From: Leisingera sp. ANG-M7
GTDB lineage: Bacteria; Pseudomonadota; Alphaproteobacteria; Rhodobacterales; Rhodobacteraceae
Assembly (NCBI RefSeq): GCF_000813965.1
Contig: NZ_JWLI01000001.1
Span: 372,001 to 436,000 of the forward strand
Direction of reading: 5' to 3'
DNA length: 64,000 bases
In this document: positions 1 to 10,467 of the stretch, piece after piece
How positions within the stretch are numbered: position 1 is the first letter of the stretch
How the letters are laid out: each line of letters begins with the position of its first letter
Translations under genes and position numbers: made by a program
The notes under the pieces: generated by a model
What the model saw: the letters and a program-made list of their open reading frames with translations, nothing else
Database searches by the model: none
What the model was told of the DNA's origin: nothing

Positions 1-1
1 G

Positions 2-250
2 GACCGCGCGGGCGTCGAGAACTACCAAATCACCCTGGGCGGCGACGCCACCGAGACGGCCGCCATCGGCACCCGCACCGGCCCCGGCTTTGCCTATGAC
101 GAGATCGTTCCCGCCGTGGAGCGCATCGTCGAGGTCTACATGGCCCAGCGTGAGAGCGCCGAGGAAACCTTCCTCGAAACCTACCGCCGGATCGGCATGG
201 AGCCGTTCAAGGCAGCACTGTACCCCGAGGCTCAGAAAAAGGTCGCCTGA
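2..250 (+). CDS. cysI: Nitrite/sulfite reductase, C-terminal fragment
   Basis: Only the last 82 codons lie in the window; the gene enters from the left edge and ends in TGA. The peptide contains GGDATETAAIGTRTGPGFAY, close to the C-terminal part of siroheme/4Fe-4S sulfite reductases (haemoprotein subunit), which reduces sulfite to sulfide in the cytoplasm. The heme and cluster cysteines are outside the window, so nitrite versus sulfite specificity rests on context: cysH begins 4 bases after this stop and a DUF934 gene follows, the usual alphaproteobacterial assimilatory sulfate reduction order. Frame is clear; exact family name is moderately sure. Confidence 0.8.
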   Translation, partial: DRAGVENYQITLGGDATETAAIGTRTGPGFAYDEIVPAVERIVEVYMAQRESAEETFLETYRRIGMEPFKAALYPEAQKKVA

Positions 251-254
251 TCTG

Positions 255-1016
255 ATGTTCCAACCAGCCGGAAATAGGCCCGCCGGAGAAGCAGAGCTTC
301 TCCGGGACCGGGAGCTGGCCGCCAAGGCGGAAGCGCTGAATGCGCGCTACCGCCACCATTCGGCCACCTCGGTAATGGAGGGCGCATTGCGGGATGCAGG
401 GCACATCGCCCTGGTCTCCTCTTTCGGCGCGGAATCCGTGGTGCTCTTGCACATGGCCGCGATCATCGACCCGATGACCCCGGTTGTGTTCGTGGACACC
501 GAACTGCTGTTCACCGAAACGCTGATCTATCAGCAGGAAGTGAGCGAGCGGCTGGGCCTGCGCAATGTGCGCATCATCCGCGCCGATGACATCGCCGAGA
601 AGGACCCCTATGGGGCCCTCAAGTTCAGCGACAAGGACGCCTGCTGCACGCTGCGCAAGACCGTGCCGCTGCAAAAGGCGCTGGCGGGTTACGACGGCTG
701 GATCACCGGCCGCAAGCGGTTCCAGGCCGGCACCCGTGCGGCGCTGGAGTTCTTCGAGGTCGAGGAAGGCACCGGGCGGCTGAAGATCAACCCGCTGGCC
801 CATTGGGCGCCCGAGGACGTGCGCGCCTATATGGATGAGAACCGCCTGCCCCGCCATCCACTGGTGGCCAAGGGCTATCCCTCGATCGGCTGCGCGCCCT
901 GCACCAGCCCGGTCAAGGAGGGCGAAGATCCGCGCGCCGGCCGGTGGCGCGGAGAGAACAAAGAAGAATGCGGCATCCACGTGGTGGACGGCCAAATGGT
1001 ACGCACAGGAGCGTGA
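255..1016 (+). CDS. cysH: Phosphoadenylyl/adenylyl-sulfate reductase (CysH)
   Basis: This 253-residue thioredoxin-dependent reductase makes sulfite from APS (or PAPS) in the cytoplasm. The nucleotide-binding stretch SSFGAESVVLLH is at residues 55-66, and the catalytic cysteine lies in EECGIH (C239) near the C-terminus. Two cysteine pairs, C130-C131 and C213/C216 (CAPC), are the ligands of a [4Fe-4S] cluster, which in this family marks the APS-using type rather than the enterobacterial PAPS-only type. ATG at 255 starts 4 bases after the sulfite reductase stop. A longer in-frame start exists at 90, but it lies inside the upstream gene and is rejected. Confidence 0.95.
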   Translation: MFQPAGNRPAGEAELLRDRELAAKAEALNARYRHHSATSVMEGALRDAGHIALVSSFGAESVVLLHMAAIIDPMTPVVFVDTELLFTETLIYQQEVSERLGLRNVRIIRADDIAEKDPYGALKFSDKDACCTLRKTVPLQKALAGYDGWITGRKRFQAGTRAALEFFEVEEGTGRLKINPLAHWAPEDVRAYMDENRLPRHPLVAKGYPSIGCAPCTSPVKEGEDPRAGRWRGENKEECGIHVVDGQMVRTGA

Positions 1017-1021
1017 GTGAG

Positions 1022-1417
1022 ATGACTGTTATCGTGACCGACACCGGCTTTGCCGCCGACGACTGGACCACCGGCTTTGAGGGATCAGACGTGCTGGAGC
1101 TGGCCTCCGACGCCAATCTGAACGACGTGTCGCTGGACGGCGTGGAGCTGGTCCGGGTGCAATTCCCAAGCTTTGCCGACGGCCGCGGCTTCACCCTGGC
1201 CCGCCAGCTGCGGCTGAAGGGCTACCAGGGCCGCCTGCGCGCCTTTGGCCATGTGATTGCAGACCAGTATGCCATGGCCCGCCGTTCCGGCTTTGACGAG
1301 GTCGAGCTGACTGACGAGCTGGCCGCCCGCCAGCCCGAGGACCAGTGGCTGGCCCGCGCCAACTGGAAAGACCACAGCTATCAGGCCCGCCTGCGCGGCA
1401 GCACCGCTGCCCGCTAA
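1022..1417 (+). CDS. DUF934 family protein
   Basis: A 131-residue protein typical of the DUF934 family, which sits next to cysI/cysH in many proteobacteria and is presumed to assist sulfite reduction; its biochemical role is not established. Visible family-like stretches are VRVQFPSFADGRGFTLARQL around residues 45-64 and FDEVEL near residue 100. ATG at 1022 follows the cysH stop by five bases, so it is in the same operon. No membrane segment or metal motif is evident. Confidence 0.85.
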   Translation: MTVIVTDTGFAADDWTTGFEGSDVLELASDANLNDVSLDGVELVRVQFPSFADGRGFTLARQLRLKGYQGRLRAFGHVIADQYAMARRSGFDEVELTDELAARQPEDQWLARANWKDHSYQARLRGSTAAR

Positions 1418-1447
1418 GCCAGCCCCCGAACCCGGGAACGCTCCCTG

Positions 1448-1483
1448 AAACCGGCTCCGTTGCGTCAAACGCGGGGCCGGTTT
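1448..1483. terminator. Inverted repeat, possible terminator of the cys operon
   Basis: AAACCGGCTCCG at 1448-1459 pairs with CGGGGCCGGTTT at 1472-1483 (one wobble pair) around a 12-base loop, just after the DUF934 stop. There is no T-run, so it may only stabilise the transcript end. Confidence 0.45.
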
Positions 1484-1559
1484 CGCAAAACAGGGGGTTT
1501 TCCTGACATGTATCAAGGACTAATCAGAGGTGCCGGCTACTCCTCCGGCAGTGGAACCG

Positions 1560-2426
1560 ATGAATGAGATGACACCCGTGACCGACACTGCAACCGACCC
1601 GAAACCGGCCAAGGCCGTGCCGGCGCTGCCCGACGCCCAGACCGTGACCCAGGTGAAACACTGGACCGACCGGCTGTTCTCCTTCCGCTGCACCCGGCCC
1701 GCGTCCCTGCGCTTCCGCTCCGGCGAGTTCGTGATGATCGGCCTGATGAATGATCCGGACCCCAAGACCGGTAAGGTGAAGCCCTTGCTGCGCGCCTATT
1801 CCATCGCCTCGCCGTCGTGGGACGAGGAAATGGAGTTCTACTCGATCAAGGTGCAGGACGGCCCGCTGACCTCCAAGCTGCAGCACATCAAGGAAGGCGA
1901 CGAGATCATCCTGCGCCCCAAGCCCGTCGGCACCCTGGTGCATGATGCGCTGGTTCCGGGCAAGCGGATCTGGTTCTTTGCCACCGGCACCGGCTTTGCG
2001 CCCTTCGCCTCGCTGCTGCGCGAGCCGGAAACCTATGAGAAATTCGATGAGGTCATCATCACCCACACCTGCCGCGAGGCGGGCGAGCTGACCTATGGCC
2101 GCGAACTGATCGAGAGCCTGAAGGACGACGAGCTGCTCAATGAGGTGATCGGCGAAGGCTTCTGGAAGAAGATCAAGTACTACCCGACCACCACCCGCGA
2201 AGAGAGCCCCAAGATGGGCCGCATCACCGACCTGATGCGCTCTGGCGAGGCGTTTGAGGATCTCGGCGTGCCGCCGCTGAACCCGGAAAGCGACCGCGCG
2301 ATGATCTGCGGCAACCTGGCCTTCAACCTGGAGCTCAAGGACCTGTTCGAGAACACCTACGGGCTGGAAGAAGGCGCCAACTCGAAACCTGCGCATTTCG
2401 TGGTGGAAAAGGCCTTCCTGGACTGA
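1560..2426 (+). CDS. fpr: Ferredoxin-NADP reductase
   Basis: This is an FAD-dependent ferredoxin/flavodoxin-NADP(+) oxidoreductase of about 288 residues. The FAD-binding barrel comes first, with the motif RAYSIASPSW near residue 80, then the NADP-binding domain with ATGTGFAPFASL near residue 143 and ICGN near 250. The C-terminus, AHFVVEKAFLD, is extended as in bacterial subclass I/II enzymes. It can pass electrons between NADPH and ferredoxin, and sitting beside the sulfite reductase operon it is a plausible electron donor (inference). The start is uncertain: ATG 1560 gives MNEMTPV; a GTG at 1530 has a better AAGGA ten bases upstream. Confidence 0.93.
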   Translation: MNEMTPVTDTATDPKPAKAVPALPDAQTVTQVKHWTDRLFSFRCTRPASLRFRSGEFVMIGLMNDPDPKTGKVKPLLRAYSIASPSWDEEMEFYSIKVQDGPLTSKLQHIKEGDEIILRPKPVGTLVHDALVPGKRIWFFATGTGFAPFASLLREPETYEKFDEVIITHTCREAGELTYGRELIESLKDDELLNEVIGEGFWKKIKYYPTTTREESPKMGRITDLMRSGEAFEDLGVPPLNPESDRAMICGNLAFNLELKDLFENTYGLEEGANSKPAHFVVEKAFLD

Positions 2427-2545
2427 TCCCGGGCCGGGCCGCCCGGCGGGCTGCCCGAATTTTGACACTGTTTTGACGGGAGGCTGCCGCCTCCCGTTTA
2501 TCTTTTGTTGGGGATGAATCGGTAATTCTGCTGCTGAGATCCAGA

Positions 2546-3085
2546 ATGGAGCACCAGCAGATGCACAATGAAACGGCCCCCGGGCAGGCGCCCGTCTTTC
2601 AGTCCGTCAGAACCGAAGCAGGCAAGGCCCGCGTCCGCGCCGCGCTCACCGGCTTCCAGAACCGCCCCGACCCGGTGCAGCCGCCGCTGCAGGACAGGAT
2701 TGCCGCCGTCAAGGCGCAGTTTGATCTTCGTGCCATGGCACCGCAGGACATCGACCAGATGTTCGACGCGCTGGTGCAGGAAGGCCAGCCGATGACCGCC
2801 CCGATGCTGCTCTTGAATTCGATGGGCGGCCGTTTCCGCAGTCATCTGGCCGGGCTCACCGGCAAGGACTACGACGGCGGCAAGGCCCTGGACCTGATCG
2901 CGGTGGCGCAGCTGCAGATCCAGCGCGCCCGCAAACAGGGCGGCGCCAGCGGCGGTTGGGAGAGCTTTCTTACATTCCTGGTACCGCAATCGCCGGCTGA
3001 ACAGCCCGCAGCCCAAGCGCCGCTGGAGCATATGGCGCGCCTTGCCCAGCAGGCCCAGGCGCAGGTGCACGTGCGGCCGAACTGA
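2546..3085 (+). CDS. Hypothetical protein
   Basis: A 179-residue soluble protein with no family I recognise. It is rich in Gln, Ala and Pro, has no signal peptide or membrane segment, and is probably helical in the middle (APQDIDQMFDALVQEG, then a stretch around MGGRFRSHLAG). Codon use and G+C match the neighbours, and a strong terminator follows at 3119, which supports a real gene transcribed on its own. An alternative ATG lies at 2561. Function unknown. Confidence 0.7.
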   Translation: MEHQQMHNETAPGQAPVFQSVRTEAGKARVRAALTGFQNRPDPVQPPLQDRIAAVKAQFDLRAMAPQDIDQMFDALVQEGQPMTAPMLLLNSMGGRFRSHLAGLTGKDYDGGKALDLIAVAQLQIQRARKQGGASGGWESFLTFLVPQSPAEQPAAQAPLEHMARLAQQAQAQVHVRPN

Positions 3086-3118
3086 CCCGCAGCTGCAGCG
3101 CGGATCAATCCTGAAACG

Positions 3119-3156
3119 GAAAAGGCGGCCGGGACATCCCGGCCGCCTTTCCTTTT
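3119..3156. terminator. Strong rho-independent terminator, bidirectional
   Basis: AAAGGCGGCCGGGA (3121-3134) and TCCCGGCCGCCTTT (3137-3150) form a near-perfect 14-bp stem, followed by CCTTTTC on the plus strand and preceded by A-rich sequence that gives a T-run on the minus strand. It lies between convergent genes ending at 3085 (+) and 3178 (-). Confidence 0.9.
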
Positions 3157-3177
3157 CTGCACCAGCAGCGGGATCGG

Positions 3178-3735
3178 TTACTCGCTGGCGGTTGCCGCCT
3201 CATCAGCGGTGCCGGTTGCGGCGGTGCCGGACTGGTTCAGCAGTTCCTCAGCGGCAGAGGTTGCGCTGTCCAGAGCTTCGGTTGCCGCATCCTGGGTGGC
3301 TTCGACCGCGCCAGCCGCGGAATCTGCGGCACTGTCAGCCGCGCCCGTTGCGGTATCCACCGCGCTGTCAGCCGCAGCAGCAGCTGCATCCGCCGCAGTG
3401 CCGGTGGCGTTCCCGGCCGCTTCACCTGCGCTGTCCAGCGCATCGCCCACGGTTTCCGTGACCGCCTCTGCGGCTTCGTTCACCGCATCCTGCGCGGCCT
3501 CGACGGCGGCACCTGCCGCCTCTGTGCCTGCCTCAACGGCCTCTTCAACTGCCTCGGCAGCTTCCTCTGCCGCAGCCGCCGGCTCTTCAGAGGTTACCGG
3601 TGCGGTGCTGCTCTGCTCTTCCTGCACCGCCGGCGCCTCAGCCGGGACCAGCTCCTGCGCGTCCTGGCGGCTGACCACCAGATAGGCCCCAACGGCCGCG
3701 GCGCCCAGCGCCAGCACAATCAACAACTGTTTCAT
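3178..3735 (-). CDS. Membrane-anchored Ala/Glu-rich repetitive protein
   Basis: 185 residues. An N-terminal hydrophobic segment (MKQLLIVLALGAAAVGAYLV) acts as a signal anchor, followed by an acidic low-complexity tail made almost only of Ala, Glu, Thr, Asp, Ser, Gly and Val. The tail has short repeats such as EAAEAV, DSAADSA and DAATEA, and looks like an amphipathic helix or an intrinsically disordered periplasmic domain, similar in style to LEA/apolipoprotein-like proteins. ATG at 3735 is chosen because GAGGAGAGAGACC lies just upstream and the hydrophobic start fits; the longer frame to 3957 lacks support. Function unknown. Confidence 0.75.
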   Translation of the reverse strand: MKQLLIVLALGAAAVGAYLVVSRQDAQELVPAEAPAVQEEQSSTAPVTSEEPAAAAEEAAEAVEEAVEAGTEAAGAAVEAAQDAVNEAAEAVTETVGDALDSAGEAAGNATGTAADAAAAAADSAVDTATGAADSAADSAAGAVEATQDAATEALDSATSAAEELLNQSGTAATGTADEAATASE

Positions 3736-4105
3736 GGTCTCTCTCCTCACTCCTGCCGGCCCGCCCGGGCCGGGGCCGCAGCTGGTGCGGCATCTGCCTG
3801 CCAGATGGCGATGCAAGCGCCGCAGCTCAAGGGGGAAGTTTGCGCCAGGCGCGTCACGGGCGGCTGAGCGCCGCCCTGCCTGCGCAAAACTGGCGGAAGG
3901 CCGCCGCAATCGCGCCTTTTCAGGCTGTTGCGCCGCGCCGCTCACTTGGCGCTGCACCCGGTTTCACGCCTGTTTTCCAAGCCATTTGCAACATGCGGCC
4001 TTGAAAAGCGCCTTTCCTGCCGCCATACCGCCCATAACGCTTGAATCACACGCGCGGGGGCAGTAGCGTTCCCGCACTTTTTGCAATGACAGAAGGATCG
4101 CAGTC
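3736..4105. other. Intergenic region and infC leader
   Basis: 370 bases separate two divergent genes. No gene is supported. The right end is the infC 5-prime leader: GCGGG (4054-4058) pairs with CCCGC (4071-4075), followed directly by ACTTTTT (4076-4082). This is a short terminator-like hairpin only 24 bases before the infC start codon, so an attenuator is possible. The rest shows no repeats or clear promoter. Confidence 0.5.
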
Positions 4106-4654
4106 ATAGCCCGCAGACCTCATAACGCGCCGCCGCAACGCGACACCGGCCCGCGCGTCAACGAAAAAATCCGTGCCCCCGAAATCCGCCTGATCGGCGC
4201 CGATGGCGAAAACGTCGGGGTTGTGCACCCGGCCAAAGCCATGGACATGGCGGCAGAGGCCGGACTTGATCTGGTTGAAATCTCGCCCAACGCCACCCCG
4301 CCCGTGTGCAAGATCATGGACTTTGGCAAGTTCAAGTATGAACAGCAGAAGCGCGAGAGCGAAGCCCGCAAGAAGCAGAAGATCATCGAGGTCAAAGAGG
4401 TCAAGTTCCGCCCCAATACGGACACCCATGACTACGATGTGAAGATGCGCAATGTAGTTAAGTTCCTGGAGAACGGCGACAAGGTGAAGGTCACCTTGCG
4501 CTTCCGCGGCCGCGAGATGGCGCACCAGAACCTCGGCCGCGAGCTGCTGGAGCGGGTTGCCGAGGACGTCAAGGAAATCGGCAAGGTCGAGAACATGCCG
4601 AAGATGGAAGGCCGCCAGATGATCATGATGATCGGGCCGCTCGCCAAGAAATAA
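4106..4654 (+). CDS. infC: Translation initiation factor IF-3, ATA start
   Basis: 182 residues, matching the usual ~180. IF-3 binds the 30S subunit, keeps it free of 50S and proofreads initiator tRNA and start codon. The N-domain motif [17 protein letters not shown] is followed by the linker [18 protein letters not shown] and the C-domain with [20 protein letters not shown] and a [10 protein letters not shown] end. No ATG, GTG or TTG precedes the conserved [14 protein letters not shown] (4091-4097) stands eight bases before ATA at 4106, which starts IARRPHN as in relatives. A rare start codon is the known basis of infC autoregulation. An annotation beginning at GTG 4223 would cut off the N-domain. 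Confidence 0.93.
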   Translation: MARRPHNAPPQRDTGPRVNEKIRAPEIRLIGADGENVGVVHPAKAMDMAAEAGLDLVEISPNATPPVCKIMDFGKFKYEQQKRESEARKKQKIIEVKEVKFRPNTDTHDYDVKMRNVVKFLENGDKVKVTLRFRGREMAHQNLGRELLERVAEDVKEIGKVENMPKMEGRQMIMMIGPLAKK

Positions 4655-4680
4655 GCCCGCGCACCGCTGGTGCCGGACGC

Positions 4681-4716
4681 AACCCCGCAAGCTGCCGCTT
4701 GCGGGGTTTTTCTTTT
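4681..4716 (+). terminator. Rho-independent terminator of infC
   Basis: AACCCCGCAAG (4681-4691) pairs with CTTGCGGGGTT (4698-4708) around a six-base loop, followed by TTTTTCTTTT. A textbook terminator 27 bases after the infC stop. Confidence 0.93.
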
Positions 4717-4723
4717 GCATCGG

Positions 4724-4739
4724 TTAGCGCTGCCTTAAC
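4724..4739 (+). promoter_or_regulatory. CtrA-like binding site
   Basis: TTAGCGCTGCCTTAAC fits the CtrA consensus TTAA-N7-TTAAC with one mismatch in the left half-site. It lies 44 bases upstream of the chemoreceptor-like gene at 4783. CtrA control of motility and chemotaxis genes is known in Rhodobacterales; binding here is inferred. Confidence 0.5.
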
Positions 4740-4782
4740 GCCTGCCCCCTATACAGATGTCATCCCCAGTGAAGGCAGACGC

Positions 4783-5421
4783 ATGACCAGCTTGACCGAC
4801 GTTCAGAACACCGCCTTCATGGCCATCGGCCCCAGCCGCATCGCCGCCTTGTCTCTCCTGGCATTGGCACAGGCGCCGGAGGGGGCGGACAGCGCGGGTA
4901 CAGAGGATGTTCTGGCGCTGTCGGTGCGGCGCATTTGCGCGGCGCATGATATGCTCGGCAGCGGGCTGGATGCCCTGCTGGCAGAGTGCAGCTATGCCCT
5001 GCCCGCTGAGCTGGAGGCCAAGCGCCAGTCCTGTCTTGAGATGCTGGCGCCGCTGCACCATGCCGTCACTGCCGCGGAGGGCGCCGCGCTGGCGCAGGTG
5101 CGCGCGGTGCCGGATCTGGCTGCCCTCTGCCTCTACCGGCTGGAACCCGCGGTGTCGGCCTTCCTCAAGGACATGGTGCAAACTCTGCGCGAGGCGCAGC
5201 AGCAGCGCGAGGAAGAACGCGACGCGCAGATGCGGGCCACCATCGCCACTGCCGAAGGCGTCGGCAAGAACATCAAGTTCATTTCCTTCAATGCCTCGAT
5301 CGAGGCGGCGCGGATCGGCGATATGGGCAAGGGCTTTGCCGTCATTGCCACCGAGATCCGGGAGCTGTCGGGAAAGACCCAGAACCTGCTGGAAGAAATG
5401 TCCACCTATCTGCGGCACTGA
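4783..5421 (+). CDS. Short soluble methyl-accepting chemotaxis-like protein
   Basis: 212 residues with no transmembrane segment. The N-terminal two thirds are helical and unrecognised. Residues from about 155 carry the conserved hairpin tip of MCP signalling domains (NIKFISFNASIEAARIGDMG, then KGFAVIATEIRELSGKT), the part that contacts CheA and CheW. The protein stops 15 residues later, so only half of the long antiparallel hairpin is present. It is either a minimal cytoplasmic receptor or a decoy/adaptor. No other chemotaxis gene is nearby. GAAGG stands ahead of ATG 4783, and a CtrA-like site lies upstream. Confidence 0.8.
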   Translation: MTSLTDVQNTAFMAIGPSRIAALSLLALAQAPEGADSAGTEDVLALSVRRICAAHDMLGSGLDALLAECSYALPAELEAKRQSCLEMLAPLHHAVTAAEGAALAQVRAVPDLAALCLYRLEPAVSAFLKDMVQTLREAQQQREEERDAQMRATIATAEGVGKNIKFISFNASIEAARIGDMGKGFAVIATEIRELSGKTQNLLEEMSTYLRH

Positions 5422-5429
5422 AACGGAAA

Positions 5430-5452
5430 CAGGCACCGGAGACCGGTGCCTG
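5430..5452. terminator. Hairpin between convergent genes
   Basis: CAGGCACCGG (5430-5439) and CCGGTGCCTG (5443-5452) form a perfect 10-bp stem with a 3-base loop, between the stops of the chemoreceptor-like gene and coxM. No T-run follows, so termination strength is uncertain. Confidence 0.55.
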
Positions 5453-5476
5453 CACCTGTCATTCCACTGCGGCTGG

Positions 5477-6265
5477 TCAACCCGCTGCGGCCACCGCGCG
5501 TTTCGTCATCACCCCGACCAAATGGGCGCGGTATTCCTTGGAACCGTGCAGATCGCCGATCATGCCGCCGGCATCGACGCTAAGACCATCCAGAGCGTCC
5601 GGTGCAAAGCTGGCGTCCAGCGCCGCCTCGGCCTCATGCCAGCGGAAAACGCCCTCCTCTGACGCTCCGGTGACAGCCACCCGCACGCCCGCCGCATATT
5701 TCGCCGCAAAGACGCCCACCAGGGCAAACCGCGAGGCCGGCTGCAGGAACTTCTGGTAATTGGCCTTTTCCGGCACCGGGAAACGCACTGCGGTGATGAT
5801 CTCGCCTTCTTCCAGCGCAGTCTCGAACAGGCCGCGGAAATAGTCATCGGCGGTGATCTCGCGGGCGTTGGTCACAATGGTGGCACCGCTGCCGAGCGCC
5901 GCCGCCGGGTAGCAGGCAGCCGGGTCGTTGTTGGCCAGCGAACCGCCGATGGTGCCGCGGTTGCGGACTGCAGGATCGCCGATATGGCTGGCCAGATCCG
6001 CCAGGGCCGGATAGCTGACGGCCGCAGCCGCAGCCACCTCAGCATGGGTGACCGCGCCGCCGATGGTCAGCATACCGCCGTTGCCGCTCAGCTCCTTCAG
6101 TTGGGCAATGCCGCTGAGGCTCACCAGTTTCGACGGCATCGCCAGCCGCTGTTTCAGCGTCGGGATCAGCGTCTGCCCGCCGCCCAGCGCCTGCGCGTCC
6201 TCATCCGCCAGCGCGGCCACCGCCTCGGTAACGGTTGAGGGTTTCTCGAACTCGAATTCATACAT
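5477..6265 (-). CDS. coxM: Molybdenum hydroxylase FAD subunit (CoxM-like)
   Basis: This 262-residue medium subunit of the xanthine dehydrogenase/CO dehydrogenase family binds FAD and passes electrons from the Fe-S subunit to an acceptor. FAD motifs are ALGGGQTLIPTLKQRLA near residue 26-42 and RNRGTIGGSLANNDPAA near 101-117, both intact. The C-terminal CO_deh_flav_C domain follows after about residue 165. Full length for the family. It is the last gene of the cox run, about 86 bases after coxL, with a REP-like element in between. The substrate is set by the large subunit. Confidence 0.92.
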   Translation of the reverse strand: MYEFEFEKPSTVTEAVAALADEDAQALGGGQTLIPTLKQRLAMPSKLVSLSGIAQLKELSGNGGMLTIGGAVTHAEVAAAAAVSYPALADLASHIGDPAVRNRGTIGGSLANNDPAACYPAAALGSGATIVTNAREITADDYFRGLFETALEEGEIITAVRFPVPEKANYQKFLQPASRFALVGVFAAKYAAGVRVAVTGASEEGVFRWHEAEAALDASFAPDALDGLSVDAGGMIGDLHGSKEYRAHLVGVMTKRAVAAAG

Positions 6266-6302
6266 CTTCTTTTCCTTTCCAAAGAACGTTCAAGCTCTTC
6301 TT

Positions 6303-6345
6303 CTGGCTGGAAACATCCCGGGGGTGCGGGGGCAGCGCCCCCGCG
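6303..6345. repeat. Dispersed intergenic hairpin repeat, copy A
   Basis: CTGGCTGGAAACATCCCGGG continues into GCGGGGGCAGCGCCCCCGC, a GC-rich palindrome. The same unit occurs at 44716 in the same orientation and at 12795-12839 inverted. Here it separates coxL from coxM. Confidence 0.7.
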
Positions 6346-6351
6346 AACACC

Positions 6352-8715
<2,364 letters not shown>

Positions 8716-8815
8716 GTCTGGTCTTCCTCCCTGGAGGGTGCTGCCTGTGCGGCGCACCTCTTTGTCAGTCACTCCTTGTTCAGCTCAGGCCGGGTGCCGG
8801 CCTGGGGTCGTCCGG

Positions 8816-9301
<486 letters not shown>

Positions 9302-9465
9302 AGTACCCTCCCTTTAGCTTGTTTTTGTCTGGCTGAGGGGAGTTAAGCACGGGTGCCCCCGTTCCGCGAAGTGTTTTCCGGGGAAACAGAAGTGCAAATT
9401 CGCGTCAGCAGGGCTTACCCAAGGTTGTGACCTTGCGTCACAAATCCCGCGCTGCAGTGCCGCAT
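9302..9465. other. Upstream region of coxS
   Basis: A 164-base gap between the molybdopterin-binding gene and coxS. It is the only sizeable break in the cox run, so a second promoter for coxSLM is likely. It holds the palindrome at 9425-9443 and a weaker one, TGTTTTCCGGGGAAACA, near 9372-9388. Confidence 0.5.
9425..9443. promoter_or_regulatory. Operator-like palindrome upstream of coxS
   Basis: TTGTGACCTTGCGTCACAA is a perfect 7-5-7 inverted repeat located about 125 bases before the coxS start. The half-site resembles CRP/FNR or LysR-type operators, but the TGTGA/TCACA spacing is 7 rather than the 6 of CRP sites. The regulator is unknown. Confidence 0.55.
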
Positions 9466-10467
9466 TCAGCCTTCTGCGTCGCGGCGCGGCATCGGGCGGG
9501 TAGGAATTTCCTTCAACAGCCCGCCAACCCCCATGGCAGCGATATCGGCGGAGGTCACAGGCAGCCCGCAGATCACCCGCTCCAGCACCCAGTCGGCACC
9601 ATTGAGGGCCGGAGACCGCGCGCAGCCCGGCAGGCCGATCACCACCCTCTCCTGATGTTTGCCGAGAAACAGCAGGTTGCCGGGATCCACGGGCATGCCG
9701 AAACGGGTCACCGTGCCGCCTGCCTGCCGCAGCCCTTGAGGCGCCACGTCATCAGGGTCAGAGGTGGCGGAGCCGGTGAGGATCAGCACCAGCTGCCCCG
9801 GCGCGTTTGTGATCGCCTCCGCCAGCGCGTCGTCCTGATGCGGCACGACCACGCGGGGCGTGAGGGTGATGCCCATCCGGTGCAGGCGGCCCGCCATCGC
9901 GGCGCGGCCCTTGTCCGAAGGGGTGTCCTCGCTCACCGTGGTTTCGATCAGCGTGGCAGAGGACAAGACGGGCGGCAGAACCCCGATCGCGTCCCCCACC
10001 CCCTCACTGGCGCGGCGGATGGCATCGGCGGGCACGCCGTAGGAGATGATCTTGATGGTCGCCAGCATGCCGCCCGCATCGGCGCGGTGATAATCCGGCA
10101 CGGTGGCAACCGTGATCATCGGGTCCACTGCATTGACGCCCGCCAGCTTTTCCGGGTCCAGCCGCACCAGCCCGGCGCCAGTGGCATAGAGGTTCACCCG
10201 TCCGGTGCCGGCGCCGGAAATGCGGATGCCCTGTGCGGAGGGGTCCGGCACCAGCGCCTTGGCCAGCGCCTCCGCCGCGGCATCCTCGTGCAGGTCGGCA
10301 GGGTCGAGCCGGGCAACGGTCAGGGTGCCATGGCCGGCGGCAGAAAGGTTTGCGAGGTCGTCTGCACTCAGCACCGTGCCCTTGGCGACCTTGCCGCTGG
10401 CACCCTGCAGCGAGTGCGCGAGGATCGCGCCCTCGGCGTCTTCCAAGGGAACCGGGCCGAACCTCAT
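9466..10467 (-). CDS. Molybdopterin-binding (MoeA/CinA-like) protein
   Basis: 333 residues. The C-terminal half has the MoCF_biosynth fold (LVLILTGSATSDPDDVAP, then GMPVDPGNLLFLGKH and VIGLPGCARSPALNGADW), the pattern of MoeA/MogA-type molybdenum cofactor proteins. The N-terminal half starts MRFGPVPLEDAEGAILAHS, like MoeA, and is otherwise specific to this family. In relatives it can be fused to a MobA-like nucleotidyltransferase; here it stands alone. It overlaps xdhC by four bases (ATGA) and probably helps load the cofactor into CoxL. Older databases sometimes mislabel the family as an IspE-like kinase. Confidence 0.85.
   Translation of the reverse strand: MRFGPVPLEDAEGAILAHSLQGASGKVAKGTVLSADDLANLSAAGHGTLTVARLDPADLHEDAAAEALAKALVPDPSAQGIRISGAGTGRVNLYATGAGLVRLDPEKLAGVNAVDPMITVATVPDYHRADAGGMLATIKIISYGVPADAIRRASEGVGDAIGVLPPVLSSATLIETTVSEDTPSDKGRAAMAGRLHRMGITLTPRVVVPHQDDALAEAITNAPGQLVLILTGSATSDPDDVAPQGLRQAGGTVTRFGMPVDPGNLLFLGKHQERVVIGLPGCARSPALNGADWVLERVICGLPVTSADIAAMGVGGLLKEIPTRPMPRRDAEG

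Noticed and set aside
9425-9443. CRP binding site
   Set aside because: The spacing between TGTGA and TCACA is 7, not 6, so it is listed only as an operator-like palindrome.
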